From positions 558,001 to 622,000 of the forward strand of contig NZ_CP117982.1 of assembly GCF_030708075.1 (NCBI RefSeq): 64,000 nucleotides of DNA. The letters run 5' to 3'. The DNA comes from Candidatus Epulonipiscium viviparus. Lineage in GTDB: Bacteria > Bacillota > Clostridia > Lachnospirales > Cellulosilyticaceae. The first letter of the stretch is position 1. Every line of letters begins with the position of its first letter. The translations under genes and the position numbers were made by a program. The notes below the pieces were generated by a model that worked only from the letters and a program-made list of their open reading frames with translations, had not been told where the DNA came from and ran no database searches. Of this stretch, positions 27,535-37,082 are shown piece after piece.

Positions 27535-28842
27535 CTAAAGTTGTCGCAAAGCCTTTATAATAATGTCGATATCGCTAGTAAATAATGGAGCGACAGAAAG
27601 TCGCAAGTTATTATTTGGTAGTGAGCTAAATAAGCTTCCAGGTGATACAACAATACTTTGTTCTAGCAATGCGGAAATGATGTTTTCTGAGTTGCCGTTA
27701 TTTATAGAGAACCAGAAGAAAAGTCCGCTGGTGCTGCTGGTTTTTAATGTAGAGCTAAATTGAAACAGGTTGTATAAGTTATTAAACTTAAGATTACATT
27801 CAGTGATTAACTTGCATCGCAATGCCGCAAAATTGTTGGATTCGAGATAATATTTAATTAGCCGTTCGGTAATGGTAATTTGTATTGTATCAGTCAGTCG
27901 CTTTTGCAGCTGAAGTGGAAGTGCCACAAAGCTATAATCTAAGTATGGCAAATATAGTTTACAGAAGTTGAATAAATAGATAACACGATCGCTTTTGCAA
28001 AGGTCGTAGCAACTTTCGAGATTACCTTTATAGAGAAAGTCGCTGAAGGTGCCATCTTCGATGATATAAGCATCATATTTTTCGCATAAAGCAATGATAG
28101 CAAGTTTATTTTCTTTGCTATAGCTAATACCGGTAGGGTTTTGGTTATACGAACTTATAAAAACATAAGAGGTGGTTGGGTATTTGAGATAACTTTCTAG
28201 AATATCTAGATTGAGGCCATCTTTTTGTAAGGGCACTTCCAAAACCTTAAATCCAAGATAGCTGAGTGTTGACGTATAGCTCATGTCTCGGAAATTTTCA
28301 ACGCAAATAGCAGCATTTGGCAAAAGCTTGACTAAATCCAATATAAAATTTTGAGTATCTTTAATTAATCGAACAGAAGTGTTATTTGCATGAACCCCAA
28401 CAGTCTTAAAAAAGTTTGTAATAGCAATTCTAACCAACTGCTTTTCCCGATTTAGGGGATCATAAAAGCTGTCCCATCCATCGTTATCAAGAATGTCAAT
28501 CATAATATCTTTGCAAATGTCTATTTTAAAAAGGTCACGTCTAAAATAGGTTTTGCTTGCAGGCACGAGTTCTTTTTTAAAATCCATATGCACATCGGGG
28601 CGAGGGGCAACGTACGTACCACTGCCAATATGGGCAATGACATAATTTTTGCTTTCGAGTAGTTTATAGGCATTAACAACGGTATCGCGATTGATTTTTA
28701 ATTTGCTAGCCAACGCTCTAATGGTAGGCAATTTGGTTTTTGAGGGCAAAACTCCGGTGTCGATAAGCTTAGCTAATTCATCAGCTAATTGTATATACAA
28801 CGGGGTGGGATCTGATTTTGAAATCTTAATAGTACAAAACAT
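27535..28842 (-). CDS. MocR-like GntR/aminotransferase regulator
   Basis: Chimeric regulator of 435 aa. An N-terminal GntR winged helix (about 8-75; 'PLYIQLADELAKLIDTG', 'INRDTVVNAYKLLES') is joined to a fold-type I aminotransferase domain (about 110-435). PLP residues are kept: the Asp in 'IIEDGTFSDF', 'NQNPTG', the Lys in 'FNFCKLYLP' (usual SFSK context altered) and the Arg in 'NNLRLSVAP'. MocR proteins use PLP or amino-acid ligands to control B6 or amino-acid genes (PdxR, GabR). The target is unknown; it lies 20 bp upstream of addB. Confidence 0.88.
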   Translation of the reverse strand: MFCTIKISKSDPTPLYIQLADELAKLIDTGVLPSKTKLPTIRALASKLKINRDTVVNAYKLLESKNYVIAHIGSGTYVAPRPDVHMDFKKELVPASKTYFRRDLFKIDICKDIMIDILDNDGWDSFYDPLNREKQLVRIAITNFFKTVGVHANNTSVRLIKDTQNFILDLVKLLPNAAICVENFRDMSYTSTLSYLGFKVLEVPLQKDGLNLDILESYLKYPTTSYVFISSYNQNPTGISYSKENKLAIIALCEKYDAYIIEDGTFSDFLYKGNLESCYDLCKSDRVIYLFNFCKLYLPYLDYSFVALPLQLQKRLTDTIQITITERLIKYYLESNNFAALRCKLITECNLKFNNLYNLFQFSSTLKTSSTSGLFFWFSINNGNSENIISALLEQSIVVSPGSLFSSLPNNNLRLSVAPLFTSDIDIIIKALRQL

Positions 28843-28894
28843 AAATAAGTTCCTCCTTTGTTACATGATATTAGTAAATGAAAAAAATATCCCT

Positions 28895-29971
28895 TTATGG
28901 AGCTTTTGCATATTTTTTATTAACTCGAATATCTGAACCAATAAATGTATATATAGCATAATTACCAAGCAATCGTGATTCAATGCGCTCTGAATAGTTG
29001 TGGCGCCATTCTGTTATGGCGGTATTTGTAGAAATTATAGTAGGTTTAAGTTTTAGGTGCCGCGAGTTTAGTACATTAAATAAATCTGGATTTATATAGT
29101 TCGTTGAAAGTTCTGTTCCCAAATCATCGATAATTAATAAATCCGCTGTAAATATGTCATCGAACATAGATCGATGCGCGTCGGTTGCTTCTTTGCGATT
29201 AAATCGAACGTTATCAAAACACTTAAAGAGTTGTATAGCCGATAAATATAATACGGTAAATCCTTTGTTTAATAAATCGTTGGCAATGCAAGTGCATAAG
29301 AATGTTTTGCCCAAACCTGCAGTTCCTACAAATACCATGTTTTGGTATTTTGGAAAATTTTCGGTAAATTGAATAACGTTGTCATAAATGTTTTGGATAT
29401 TTTCACGCGGTGAAATTTGGGTTTTTGGCATTTTGGACGATATCGATTCTTTTGTATTTTTAGCAGATGCGTCGCTTGACTCAGTCTCTCTTGATGAAGG
29501 CGAAACTTCTGAAGAATATAGATGAAAATCAAAGTGAGCGAAAGTATCTGTTTTTAGTGAAGATGCGAGGTTAGATTGCTGACACGATAAATTAATTAAA
29601 GCTTGTTCAAAGCATTTGCAAGGTTGACCATCTATAAACCCTTCGTCCTTACATTTTGGGCATTCATATTGCAAATCTAAATACGTTGCCGCATAATTGT
29701 GATCCATCAATAGCTGTCGCTTTTCATCAATTAATGTTGTATTTTTAGTTCGAAATCTTTGAGAGAGATCATCGACATTAGACGTTTTCTCTAACATACA
29801 TTTAACAAGATAAATTCCATTGCTATTCAAGGTTTCGTCGATTTTTTTTATTCGTGGAATCTCGGCGTAAATTGCTTCTTGAAGAGCCTTCTGTTTTTTT
29901 ATATTAGTAAGACGTATTCGATCAAATTCTTTTATGAGTTGTTTATAATAAATATGTTTGTTATTGAGCAT
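28895..29971 (-). CDS. dnaI: DnaI/DnaC-like helicase-loader ATPase
   Basis: Primosomal AAA+ protein of 358 aa that probably loads the replicative helicase. A zinc-binding segment 'CPKCKDEGFIDGQPCKCF' sits near 120-137; the AAA+ module has Walker A 'FVGTAGLGKTFLC' (near 215) and Walker B 'LLIIDDLGTE' (near 270). Between them, residues about 155-190 form a Ser/Glu-rich linker ('SSEVSPSSRETESSD' onward) that appears longer than usual. It starts immediately after the dnaD stop, so the two loader proteins are expressed together. Confidence 0.85.
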   Translation of the reverse strand: MLNNKHIYYKQLIKEFDRIRLTNIKKQKALQEAIYAEIPRIKKIDETLNSNGIYLVKCMLEKTSNVDDLSQRFRTKNTTLIDEKRQLLMDHNYAATYLDLQYECPKCKDEGFIDGQPCKCFEQALINLSCQQSNLASSLKTDTFAHFDFHLYSSEVSPSSRETESSDASAKNTKESISSKMPKTQISPRENIQNIYDNVIQFTENFPKYQNMVFVGTAGLGKTFLCTCIANDLLNKGFTVLYLSAIQLFKCFDNVRFNRKEATDAHRSMFDDIFTADLLIIDDLGTELSTNYINPDLFNVLNSRHLKLKPTIISTNTAITEWRHNYSERIESRLLGNYAIYTFIGSDIRVNKKYAKAP

Positions 29972-31018
29972 CTAAATTTGTCCTGTTCTAAGTTTTTCGT
30001 GATATGCTATTTCTAATTTTGCTAATTCATCGTAATCATATGTGCGAGAAAGCATATTGTTAAAGCGTGATACTTTGTTGTTAGTATTTTTAGGTTTACG
30101 AGGCTTGTTATTTTGGTAGTCTGCAATGACGGCTTGTGCATCTTCAACAGTTTGTACACCTTTTTCGTGCCAAGTAGTTAATATTTGGTTTAGATAGTTT
30201 AGGCTTGGGTTTGAAGCCTGTAAAGTCATTACTTTGCAGGCCTCGTATATAACCATAATAGAAAACTTTTCTAACCAATCGTTGATCATATTTTGGTGAT
30301 TATAATTAATTTTAGAAGTGCTTATACCAGCTTCTGATAAGATATTGTAGTATTGCTTTGTTGCTGCTATTTGCATTTGTGCCTCCTCAATTGTTGTAAT
30401 TTTGATTTCGCACCAATTCACGGCCACTTTTTCTATATAACGAACGTCAGTTTTTTGATTATTAGCACAATATTCAAGTAAAAAATAAATTAAATCTAAA
30501 GACATATTGAGCCAATCGTATAAACTCATAATAGTGCTCGCTTCAGGAAAGCTAAGAGGACGTCCAAAGTAATTTTCGGCTGTTCTAAGCAACTCTTTTG
30601 CCGAAGAATCAGCCTCCATATATCTATCTATTTCTTCTGGAGTATATATGGGCTTATTCTCAAAATGCGATAACGTAGTTTTTGTAATTTGAGTATTTTT
30701 GATGGGCTCCTTTGTAACCATAGAAATTGCTGGCTCGTGAGTATTAAATGTAATTTCAAAATGGTCAGAATTTGTTGTAGAAACATTAATTATATCCTTT
30801 TGGTTTAAAAACTGTAAGGATGACTGAACTTCAGATTGTGTCATTTCAAGATTAGAGGCAATAGCCTCTATATTTATAGATTTATCTTTTTGATTAGAAG
30901 CTTGCAAAAAAAGATAAACCTTTAGATGTTGAGGCTGCATTTTTGTTAAATAGGTTTCTAAAAACCAGCTGGGAATAGATACAAAGCTGGTTTTTTCTTT
31001 GGTAAATGTTATATTCAT
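29972..31018 (-). CDS. dnaD: DnaD-domain replication protein
   Basis: Replication-restart/initiation protein of 348 aa. The N-terminal part (about 15-100) is a winged-helix DDBH1-like domain ('SIPSWFLETYLTKM', 'LEMTQSEVQSSLQFL'). Two DnaD (DDBH2) modules follow around 160-225 and 250-310, the latter with 'YLNQILTTWHEKGVQTVEDA', matching the YxxxIlxxW signature. DnaD works with DnaB/DnaI to load helicase in Firmicutes; the tight link to the dnaI-like gene supports this. Confidence 0.88.
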   Translation of the reverse strand: MNITFTKEKTSFVSIPSWFLETYLTKMQPQHLKVYLFLQASNQKDKSINIEAIASNLEMTQSEVQSSLQFLNQKDIINVSTTNSDHFEITFNTHEPAISMVTKEPIKNTQITKTTLSHFENKPIYTPEEIDRYMEADSSAKELLRTAENYFGRPLSFPEASTIMSLYDWLNMSLDLIYFLLEYCANNQKTDVRYIEKVAVNWCEIKITTIEEAQMQIAATKQYYNILSEAGISTSKINYNHQNMINDWLEKFSIMVIYEACKVMTLQASNPSLNYLNQILTTWHEKGVQTVEDAQAVIADYQNNKPRKPKNTNNKVSRFNNMLSRTYDYDELAKLEIAYHEKLRTGQI

Positions 31019-31033
31019 TGGTTCTCCTAAAAA

Positions 31034-32398
31034 TTAGCTTTTTCCAAGCAGGGTATCGATAATTTGGTTTACATTTCCCGCACCCATAGTCATAATAATA
31101 TCGCCAGGTTCGGTGGTAGTAAGTAAATAATCTGAAATTTCGTCAAAACTCTCAATATAAATAGAATTAGTTCCTTTATTTTGTAAAAGTTTCACGAGAT
31201 CACGAGAATGTATGTCACCAGGATTAGTTTCACGAGCTGCATAAATATCGGTAACAATGATTTGTCCATATGTGCTAAGGGCATCTACAAACCCGTTTAA
31301 AAATGTTTTGGTTCGAGAATAGGTATGTGGTTGAAATACAACATATAGATTTTTGTGAGGATATTTGGCAACGGTATTTAAAGTTGCCTTAATTTCGCTT
31401 GGGTGATGCGCATAATCATCTATAAGTAAAATATCGTGAATTTTACCTCGCATTTCAAACCTACGTTTGGCTCCAGAAAAATGTATAAGATCTTTGGAAA
31501 TTTCAGCAACAGGAATATCAAGAAAATGGCATACGGCAATAGCGCTTAAAGTATTTAATACATTATGTGTTCCTGTAAGAGCAATGGCTATATGAAATAC
31601 AAACTCATTCTTATAATATACATCAAAACTAGGGCAAGCATTTGCATCAAAAGATATATTCTGCGCCGACCAATCAGCAGTTTTGCTAAGGCCAAATGTT
31701 TCTATGGGAGCAGCAATGTTTTTGATAGCAGGAGTATTTTGTAAAGCTGTTTCTTCTATAACTAGCAATCCCTGCTTGGGTATAAGAGATGCAAATTCTG
31801 TGAATGAATGTTTGATATCATCGAGATCCTTAAAAAAGTCCATATGATCTTCTTCTATATTTAGTATAACACCGACCATAGGATTAAAGTCAAGGAAGCT
31901 ATTGTGATATTCGCAAGCTTCTGTTAAAAAATATTTTGTATCGCCAATGTGAATATTACCTCCAATAGAATCAACTATTCCGCCAACAGTAATAGTGGGA
32001 TTATTGTTGGTATGAAGAAGTATATTGGCTAGCATAGAAGTGGTGGTAGTTTTGCCATGAGTACCAGCGATACAAATTGGAAACTCATATGTGGCCATTA
32101 AATCACCTAAAAATTCTGCTCGGGTTACAATTTTCTTGCCTAGTTCTTTGGCATACTTTAATTCTTCATTATTTTCATTTATGGCAGCTGTGATAACAAC
32201 GAGATCTATATCCGTTGTTATATTATCTTTAGAGTGTGGAGTAATAGTAACTCCAAGTGATTCAAGATGATCAGTTATATCTGAAGTTTTTATATCAGAA
32301 CCAGTAACTTTATGACCTTGTGTTACCATAATTTCTGCAAGGCCACTCATACTGATGCCTCCGATGCCGATAAAATGGATGTGTATTGTGTTGTTCAT
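31034..32398 (-). CDS. murC: UDP-N-acetylmuramate--L-alanine ligase
   Basis: Adds L-Ala to UDP-MurNAc, the first amino-acid step of peptidoglycan precursor synthesis, 454 aa. A Rossmann start 'IHFIGIGGISMSGLAEIM' precedes the Mur ATP loop 'CIAGTHGKTTTTSML' (near 109-123), then 'ILNIEEDHMDFF' and 'LLIDDYAHHPSEIKATL'. All Mur ligase landmarks are present. It is first of the murC-dnaD-dnaI-mocR-addB-addA run, divergent from glgC. Confidence 0.97.
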   Translation of the reverse strand: MNNTIHIHFIGIGGISMSGLAEIMVTQGHKVTGSDIKTSDITDHLESLGVTITPHSKDNITTDIDLVVITAAINENNEELKYAKELGKKIVTRAEFLGDLMATYEFPICIAGTHGKTTTTSMLANILLHTNNNPTITVGGIVDSIGGNIHIGDTKYFLTEACEYHNSFLDFNPMVGVILNIEEDHMDFFKDLDDIKHSFTEFASLIPKQGLLVIEETALQNTPAIKNIAAPIETFGLSKTADWSAQNISFDANACPSFDVYYKNEFVFHIAIALTGTHNVLNTLSAIAVCHFLDIPVAEISKDLIHFSGAKRRFEMRGKIHDILLIDDYAHHPSEIKATLNTVAKYPHKNLYVVFQPHTYSRTKTFLNGFVDALSTYGQIIVTDIYAARETNPGDIHSRDLVKLLQNKGTNSIYIESFDEISDYLLTTTEPGDIIMTMGAGNVNQIIDTLLGKS

Positions 32399-32445
32399 AA
32401 TATTTTATTTCCTTTCTTAAATTTATAAAGTAACAGTTTCCGTAA

Positions 32446-32473
32446 ATTATATGCGATTAATATAAGATATAAA
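32446..32473 (-). promoter_or_regulatory. candidate promoter of murC
   Basis: On the minus strand TTTATA (32468-32473), 16 bp spacer, TATAAT (32446-32451), about 48 bp upstream of murC. The divergent 32399-32683 gap holds no ORF. Confidence 0.45.
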
Positions 32474-32614
32474 CATCATATTATAAAGTTTACCCGTTAA
32501 TTTAAAAATTTAAACAATGTCATAGAAAATATTTCCATTTAAACTTTTGACGATTTTTATAAAATAAATGAATATTTATTGTACAAAAGTAATAAAATAT
32601 AATTGGTAAACGTA

Positions 32615-32643
32615 TTGTACAATTTTAAATTATGTGGTAAAAT
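32615..32643 (+). promoter_or_regulatory. sigma-A promoter of glgC-glgD
   Basis: TTGTAC (32615-32620), 17 bp spacer, TAAAAT (32638-32643), 40 bp before the glgC start, whose ribosome site is GGGGAGAG. Confidence 0.7.
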
Positions 32644-32683
32644 ATAGTAGTAAAAAAATTTTGATAAGGGGAGAGATATATAT

Positions 32684-33970
32684 ATGCCTAAAAAAGAAAT
32701 GATAGCTATGCTTCTAGCTGGTGGACAGGGAAGCAGGCTAGGCGTGTTAACACAACAAATCGCAAAACCAGCAGTAATGTTTGGTGGTAAATATAGAATA
32801 ATTGACTTTCCATTAAGTAATTGCGTAAATTCAGGAATAGATACAGTTGGAGTTCTAACTCAATATGAGCCATTAATGCTCACTACACATATTGGAATCG
32901 GAATTCCGTGGGACTTAGATTTAAATTTATCACAAGGTGGAATCAGAGTACTTTCTCCATTTATGACAGATGGAAATAAAGGTGCTTGGTATAGCGGAAC
33001 TGCGAACGCAATTTATCAAAACATTCGTTATATTGATTCATACAATCCAGACTATGTGTTAGTTTTATCTGGAGACCATGTATATAAGATGGACTATAAC
33101 GAGATGTTAAATTATCATAAAGAAAAAGGCGCTGTTGCGACAGTAGCGGTTATCGAAGTACCATATGAAGAAGCTTCGCAATTTGGAATAATGAATACAG
33201 ACGAATCATTAAAAATAGTCGAGTTTGAAGAAAAACCTAAAGAACCTAAAAGTAATCTTGCATCCATGGGAATATATATTTTCAATTGGAAAGAGTTGAG
33301 GGAGGCGTTAATAGCTGACTGCGATGTCCATGAAGATAGTGACTTTGGAAAACATATCATGCCTTCGCTATTAGATGGAGGTGCGCCAATCTATGCATAT
33401 CCATTTAAATCATATTGGAGAGATATTGGAACAATCGAAGCATATTGGCAAGCGAACATGGGGCTCTCATATATAATGCCAGAATTTAATTTATATGATG
33501 CTCATTGGAGTATATATACAAACTCTGATAATCTTGCACCTCAATATATCAGTCAAACTGCGAATATCGCTCATGCATTAATTTCGAAAGGATGTACAAT
33601 AGAAGGTGATGTACAAAATTCGATCATTAGTCCAAACGTTCAGATTGAAAAAGGATGTGTTATTAAAGATAGTATTATAATGCAAGGAACAATTGTTAAG
33701 AGTGGAGCTCATTTATATAGATGTATTGTTTCTGAAAACAGTGTAATTGGTGAAAATGTTACTATTGGCGAAGGAGAGAATATTCCAAATCATAATAAAC
33801 CTCACGTATATAACAGTGGAATTTCAGTAATTGGAGCATATACCAATATACCAGCCGGAATTTGGGTAGGGAAAAATTGTGAAATAACTGGAGATACAAA
33901 ATATGAAGATTATGAACACAATGCATTACAAAGTGGCGCTTCATTAATTATTGAAGGAGGTTTAAAATGA
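32684..33970 (+). CDS. glgC: glucose-1-phosphate adenylyltransferase
   Basis: Makes ADP-glucose for glycogen synthesis, 428 aa. The nucleotidyltransferase domain carries '[14 protein letters not shown]' (near 10-23), '[19 protein letters not shown]', '[12 protein letters not shown]' and '[13 protein letters not shown]'. A left-handed beta-helix with hexapeptide repeats follows (about 295-400). Catalytic and substrate residues are intact, so this is the active subunit. It overlaps glgD by 4 bp (ATGA). Confidence 0.96.
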   Translation: MPKKEMIAMLLAGGQGSRLGVLTQQIAKPAVMFGGKYRIIDFPLSNCVNSGIDTVGVLTQYEPLMLTTHIGIGIPWDLDLNLSQGGIRVLSPFMTDGNKGAWYSGTANAIYQNIRYIDSYNPDYVLVLSGDHVYKMDYNEMLNYHKEKGAVATVAVIEVPYEEASQFGIMNTDESLKIVEFEEKPKEPKSNLASMGIYIFNWKELREALIADCDVHEDSDFGKHIMPSLLDGGAPIYAYPFKSYWRDIGTIEAYWQANMGLSYIMPEFNLYDAHWSIYTNSDNLAPQYISQTANIAHALISKGCTIEGDVQNSIISPNVQIEKGCVIKDSIIMQGTIVKSGAHLYRCIVSENSVIGENVTIGEGENIPNHNKPHVYNSGISVIGAYTNIPAGIWVGKNCEITGDTKYEDYEHNALQSGASLIIEGGLK

Positions 33971-35076
33971 GAGCAGTAGGAATAATTTTGGCAGGAACAA
34001 AAAAAGGTGGATTAGGAATTTTAGCATCTCATAGAAATAATGCGGCGATGCCAGTTGGAGGAGCATATAAAGTTATCGACTTTAACCTCACAAACATGAG
34101 TGAATCAGGGATCAAATCTGTTGCGGTTATTTCTCAATATAATACAAGAAGTTTATCTGATCATATTTCATCATCTAAGTGGTGGAATTTTGGACGAAAG
34201 AATAGCGGTATATTTTTGTTAACTCCAGATATGCTAAATTCAGATAGCTTTTCATTTAAGGGAACCGCAGATGCTATCTATCAAAATATACACTTTTTAA
34301 CAAAAAGTACTGATCCATATGTCGTGATAACTCCAGCAGATCAAATAATAAGAGTTAATTATCAAGATGTAATAAAATATCATATGGAAAAAAAGGCAGA
34401 TATTACCTTATTATATAAAGACACTAACGACGTAGATTTAACCAATTATGGAGTTATGGAACTGGACGAAGACAGCCGCCTAGTGAATTTTGAAGAAAAA
34501 CCACTAGAGCCGCAAACATCAAATGTGTCTTTGGGAATATATGTGTTTGAGAGAAAATTATTAATAGAGTTGCTAGAAGAGATCGCTAAAGAAGGTAGAA
34601 ATAGTATTGTAGACGACATCATAATTAGATACAGAAAAAGACTGAAAATCTACGGATATCGTTTTGATGGTTATTGGAAAGCTATAAAAGATATTAAAAA
34701 CTTGTATCAGGCTAATATGGACTTTTTAAACCCAAAAATTAAGTACGAAATATTTGAAGAAAAATCATATGTGTATACAAAAGCAAAAGATGATCCACCT
34801 GTAAAATATAGTCGAGAGTGTTCCGTAAAAAATAGTATCCTAAATGGGGGGGATATTATAAATGGAAATGTAGAAAACTCTGTGTTATCGCGTAAAGTAT
34901 TTGTCGGCGAAGGTGCTGTTATCAAAAATAGCGTAATTATGGAAGGATGTACAATAGGGCGTGATGCTGTTGTAGAAAATGCAATTCTCGATAAAAATGT
35001 TTTGATAAGTAGTGGGCACAAAGTTATTGGAAGCGCAGATGATATTAAGGTAATAGAAAAAGATTATATAATCTAA
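33967..35076 (+). CDS. glgD: GlgD regulatory subunit of ADP-glucose pyrophosphorylase
   Basis: Paralog of GlgC, 369 aa. It keeps the fold ('[18 protein letters not shown]', '[15 protein letters not shown]', beta-helix C-terminus) but has lost key active-site features: the glycine-rich GGQGSRL loop is [10 protein letters not shown] and the SGDH motif is TPADQ. In Firmicutes, GlgD is a non-catalytic or weak subunit that raises GlgC activity in a GlgCD heterotetramer. The ATGA overlap with glgC supports co-assembly. No glgA, glgB or glgP is in the window. Confidence 0.92.
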   Translation: MRAVGIILAGTKKGGLGILASHRNNAAMPVGGAYKVIDFNLTNMSESGIKSVAVISQYNTRSLSDHISSSKWWNFGRKNSGIFLLTPDMLNSDSFSFKGTADAIYQNIHFLTKSTDPYVVITPADQIIRVNYQDVIKYHMEKKADITLLYKDTNDVDLTNYGVMELDEDSRLVNFEEKPLEPQTSNVSLGIYVFERKLLIELLEEIAKEGRNSIVDDIIIRYRKRLKIYGYRFDGYWKAIKDIKNLYQANMDFLNPKIKYEIFEEKSYVYTKAKDDPPVKYSRECSVKNSILNGGDIINGNVENSVLSRKVFVGEGAVIKNSVIMEGCTIGRDAVVENAILDKNVLISSGHKVIGSADDIKVIEKDYII

Positions 35077-35164
35077 AAAAACGTACTCATAAAAAAATGT
35101 AAGTGTAAAAAAACGAAAAAATATTAAAAAATATAAAGAAAATTAATTTTTTTATAAAAAACAG

Positions 35165-35193
35165 TTGATTTTTTTATAAATATGTTGTAAAAT
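35165..35193 (+). promoter_or_regulatory. candidate promoter of spoVG
   Basis: TTGATT (35165-35170), 17 bp spacer, TAAAAT (35188-35193). A short repeat ATCAC-N6-GTGAT lies just downstream near the expected transcript start. The pattern is sigma-A-like; a sigma-H form as in Bacillus spoVG is not evident. Confidence 0.55.
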
Positions 35194-35268
35194 ACTCCTA
35201 TCACGTAAAAGTGATTTTAAGCCAATAATGGACAAGAAATTACGGAACCAAATAGGAGGGTTTTACTA

Positions 35269-35568
35269 ATGGAAATTACAGATATCAGAGTGAGAAAAAT
35301 CAATAAAGACGGAAAAATGAAGGCGGTAGTATCAGTAACTTTTGATAACGAATTTGTGGTACATGACATAAAGGTTATCGAAGGAGATAAAGGAAGATTT
35401 ATCGCAATGCCATCACGTAAGACTCTTGACGGGGAGTTTAGAGACATAGCACACCCTATAAACTCTGAAACAAGAGACAAAATCCAAAAAACTATTTTAG
35501 AAAAATATGAGATGATTCAAATTTCCGATGAAGATACTTTTGAGGAAGTGGCGGCTTTTGAAGAATAA
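35269..35568 (+). CDS. spoVG: SpoVG septation/RNA-binding regulator
   Basis: Small nucleic-acid-binding regulator of 99 aa. It opens '[19 protein letters not shown]' and contains 'IVSVTFD'-like and 'FIAMPSRK' blocks plus '[14 protein letters not shown]', which are diagnostic for SpoVG. In Bacillus it affects asymmetric septation and cortex formation; in other Firmicutes it binds DNA or RNA and acts more widely. It is monocistronic, with AGGAGGG upstream and a strong terminator downstream. Confidence 0.95.
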   Translation: MEITDIRVRKINKDGKMKAVVSVTFDNEFVVHDIKVIEGDKGRFIAMPSRKTLDGEFRDIAHPINSETRDKIQKTILEKYEMIQISDEDTFEEVAAFEE

Positions 35569-35580
35569 ATTATTACATAG

Positions 35581-35612
35581 CTTCTTACACTAATTGTAAG
35601 AAGTTTTTTTTT
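35581..35612 (+). terminator. intrinsic terminator of spoVG
   Basis: CTTCTTAC (35581-35588), 7 nt loop, GTAAGAAG (35596-35603), then nine T: a perfect 8 bp stem. Confidence 0.9.
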
Positions 35613-35649
35613 GTCTATTTTTATAATAAAGAGAGGAGAAATATAAACG

Positions 35650-35904
35650 ATGAAAAAAGCAGTTGCATTGTCATATAAAGCCGAGGCGCCAGAGGTAACA
35701 GCAAAAGGGAAGGGGAAGGTTGCAGAGAATATAATTGCTACTGCAGAAAAAAATGAGATTCCTGTATATGAAGATAAAAATTTGGCAAATCTTTTAACAG
35801 AGGTGGAGATAGGTAGTCAAATACCAGAAGAAGTTTATGAACTGGTGGCTAAAATTTTAATTATGGTGGGAGATATTGATGAACTATATGCGAAAATTAA
35901 ATAG
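35650..35904 (+). CDS. FlhB-tail-like protein (YlqH type)
   Basis: An 84 aa protein equal to the cytoplasmic C-terminal domain of flagellar export switch FlhB ('AVALSYKAEAPEVTAKGKG', 'NEIPVYEDKNLANLL', 'QIPEEVYELVAKIL'), but lacking the membrane part and the NPTH autocleavage motif. Such YlqH/FlhX-like proteins can partly replace the FlhB tail in some bacteria; the usual function is unknown. It overlaps yraN by about 26 bp, a familiar ylqH-yraN neighbourhood of Firmicutes. Confidence 0.88.
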   Translation: MKKAVALSYKAEAPEVTAKGKGKVAENIIATAEKNEIPVYEDKNLANLLTEVEIGSQIPEEVYELVAKILIMVGDIDELYAKIK

Positions 35905-36244
35905 TAGAGAAATAGGTGCCAAGTATGAGCTTTTGGTGAAAAATTATTTACTAGATAAGCAATACGAAATTATAGAAACAAATTTTCGAACTAAAAATGG
36001 TGAGATAGACATAATTGCTAAGGCTGGTGAATATCTTGTGTTTGCTGAAGTAAAGTATAGATCCAAAAATCAATATGGGACGCCAAAAGAAGCTGTGACA
36101 CTGCAGAAGCAGAGGAGGATCATATCCACTGCTAAGCAATATTTGTTTGCTACGCAATTGGATGCATTTTGTAGATTCGATGTAATCGAAGTTTTTGGTA
36201 ATGAACACATTAATCATATTGTGAATGCATTTGAGGAGGCTTAA
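35879..36244 (+). CDS. YraN family protein (UPF0102, nuclease fold)
   Basis: About 121 aa protein with the restriction-endonuclease-like core of UPF0102: 'GAKYELLVKNYLLDKQYEI', 'NGEIDIIAKAGEYLVFAEVKYR' (the D-ExK pattern of PD-(D/E)XK enzymes) and 'CRFDVIEV'. Activity of the family is unproven; DNA processing is suspected. GGGAG 7 nt upstream supports ATG 35879 rather than the TTG before it. It sits in ylqH-yraN-pgeF order. Confidence 0.9.
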   Translation: MNYMRKLNSREIGAKYELLVKNYLLDKQYEIIETNFRTKNGEIDIIAKAGEYLVFAEVKYRSKNQYGTPKEAVTLQKQRRIISTAKQYLFATQLDAFCRFDVIEVFGNEHINHIVNAFEEA

Positions 36245-36247
36245 TCA

Positions 36248-37021
36248 ATGTTCACGTTTAAGGAATGGGAAAAAACAGCTGCGATACAAGCATACACTAC
36301 ACGAGATGGAGGCGTAAGCACCGGGGTTTATAGCTCCATGAATATGGGATTTTCTAGAGGTGACGCCGTCGCGGCTGTTATAACAAATTATAAAATAGTT
36401 GCAGATGCTATAGGTGTAGAGCTAGAGAGTTTTGTCGCATCTAACCAAACTCATACAAAAAATATTAGGTTTGTAAAAAAGTCCGATTGCGGCAATGGTG
36501 TAACAAAGCCAAATCGGTTTACTGATGTGGACGGAATATACACCAACGAAAAGGGTGTAACGCTGGTGACATACTATGCTGATTGCGTACCTCTATTTTT
36601 TTATGCACCAACCGTGACTGCAATAGGAATGGCGCATGCCGGATGGAGGGGCACTGTTTTGGAGATAGGTAAATCGATGGCAGTGGCATTTAATGAGCGG
36701 TTTGGAGTGCCGTTTTCAGAGATAGAAGTAGGAATCGGACCTTCTATCTGTAAAAACTGTTTTGAAGTACACAACGATGTAAGCGATATATTTATGGAAA
36801 AGGAAATATTTAAGGAATTTGTAACTGCTAATGCGGAGTCGGGAAAATTTAATATTGACCTATGGGCATGTAATAAAAAAAGCTTGGAAAGTGTGGGAGT
36901 ATCAAAAATTTATGTTGCAGGCGAATGTACGTGTTGCCCGAACAATGCAGATAAGTTTTTTTCGCATCGGAGAGATGGTGCGGAGAGAGGCTTGGCAGCA
37001 GGGCTCATGGCAATAAGGTAG
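36248..37021 (+). CDS. pgeF: peptidoglycan editing factor PgeF (YfiH, laccase domain)
   Basis: Cu-oxidase_4/laccase-domain protein of 257 aa. Metal-site blocks are present: 'ASNQTHTKNIRFV' (His), 'TYYADCVPLFFY' (Cys), 'IGMAHAGWRGTV' (His) and 'ECTCCPNNADKFFSHRRDG'. In E. coli YfiH/PgeF removes wrongly incorporated L-Ser from muropeptide precursors; family members were also reported as purine nucleoside phosphorylases. GGAGG precedes the ATG, 3 bp after yraN. Confidence 0.92.
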   Translation: MFTFKEWEKTAAIQAYTTRDGGVSTGVYSSMNMGFSRGDAVAAVITNYKIVADAIGVELESFVASNQTHTKNIRFVKKSDCGNGVTKPNRFTDVDGIYTNEKGVTLVTYYADCVPLFFYAPTVTAIGMAHAGWRGTVLEIGKSMAVAFNERFGVPFSEIEVGIGPSICKNCFEVHNDVSDIFMEKEIFKEFVTANAESGKFNIDLWACNKKSLESVGVSKIYVAGECTCCPNNADKFFSHRRDGAERGLAAGLMAIR

Positions 37022-37082
37022 AATATGGCAATTGCTGCAGTTGTTGCAGCAAAAAAACAAATAATATAAAAAAGGTGTAAAT

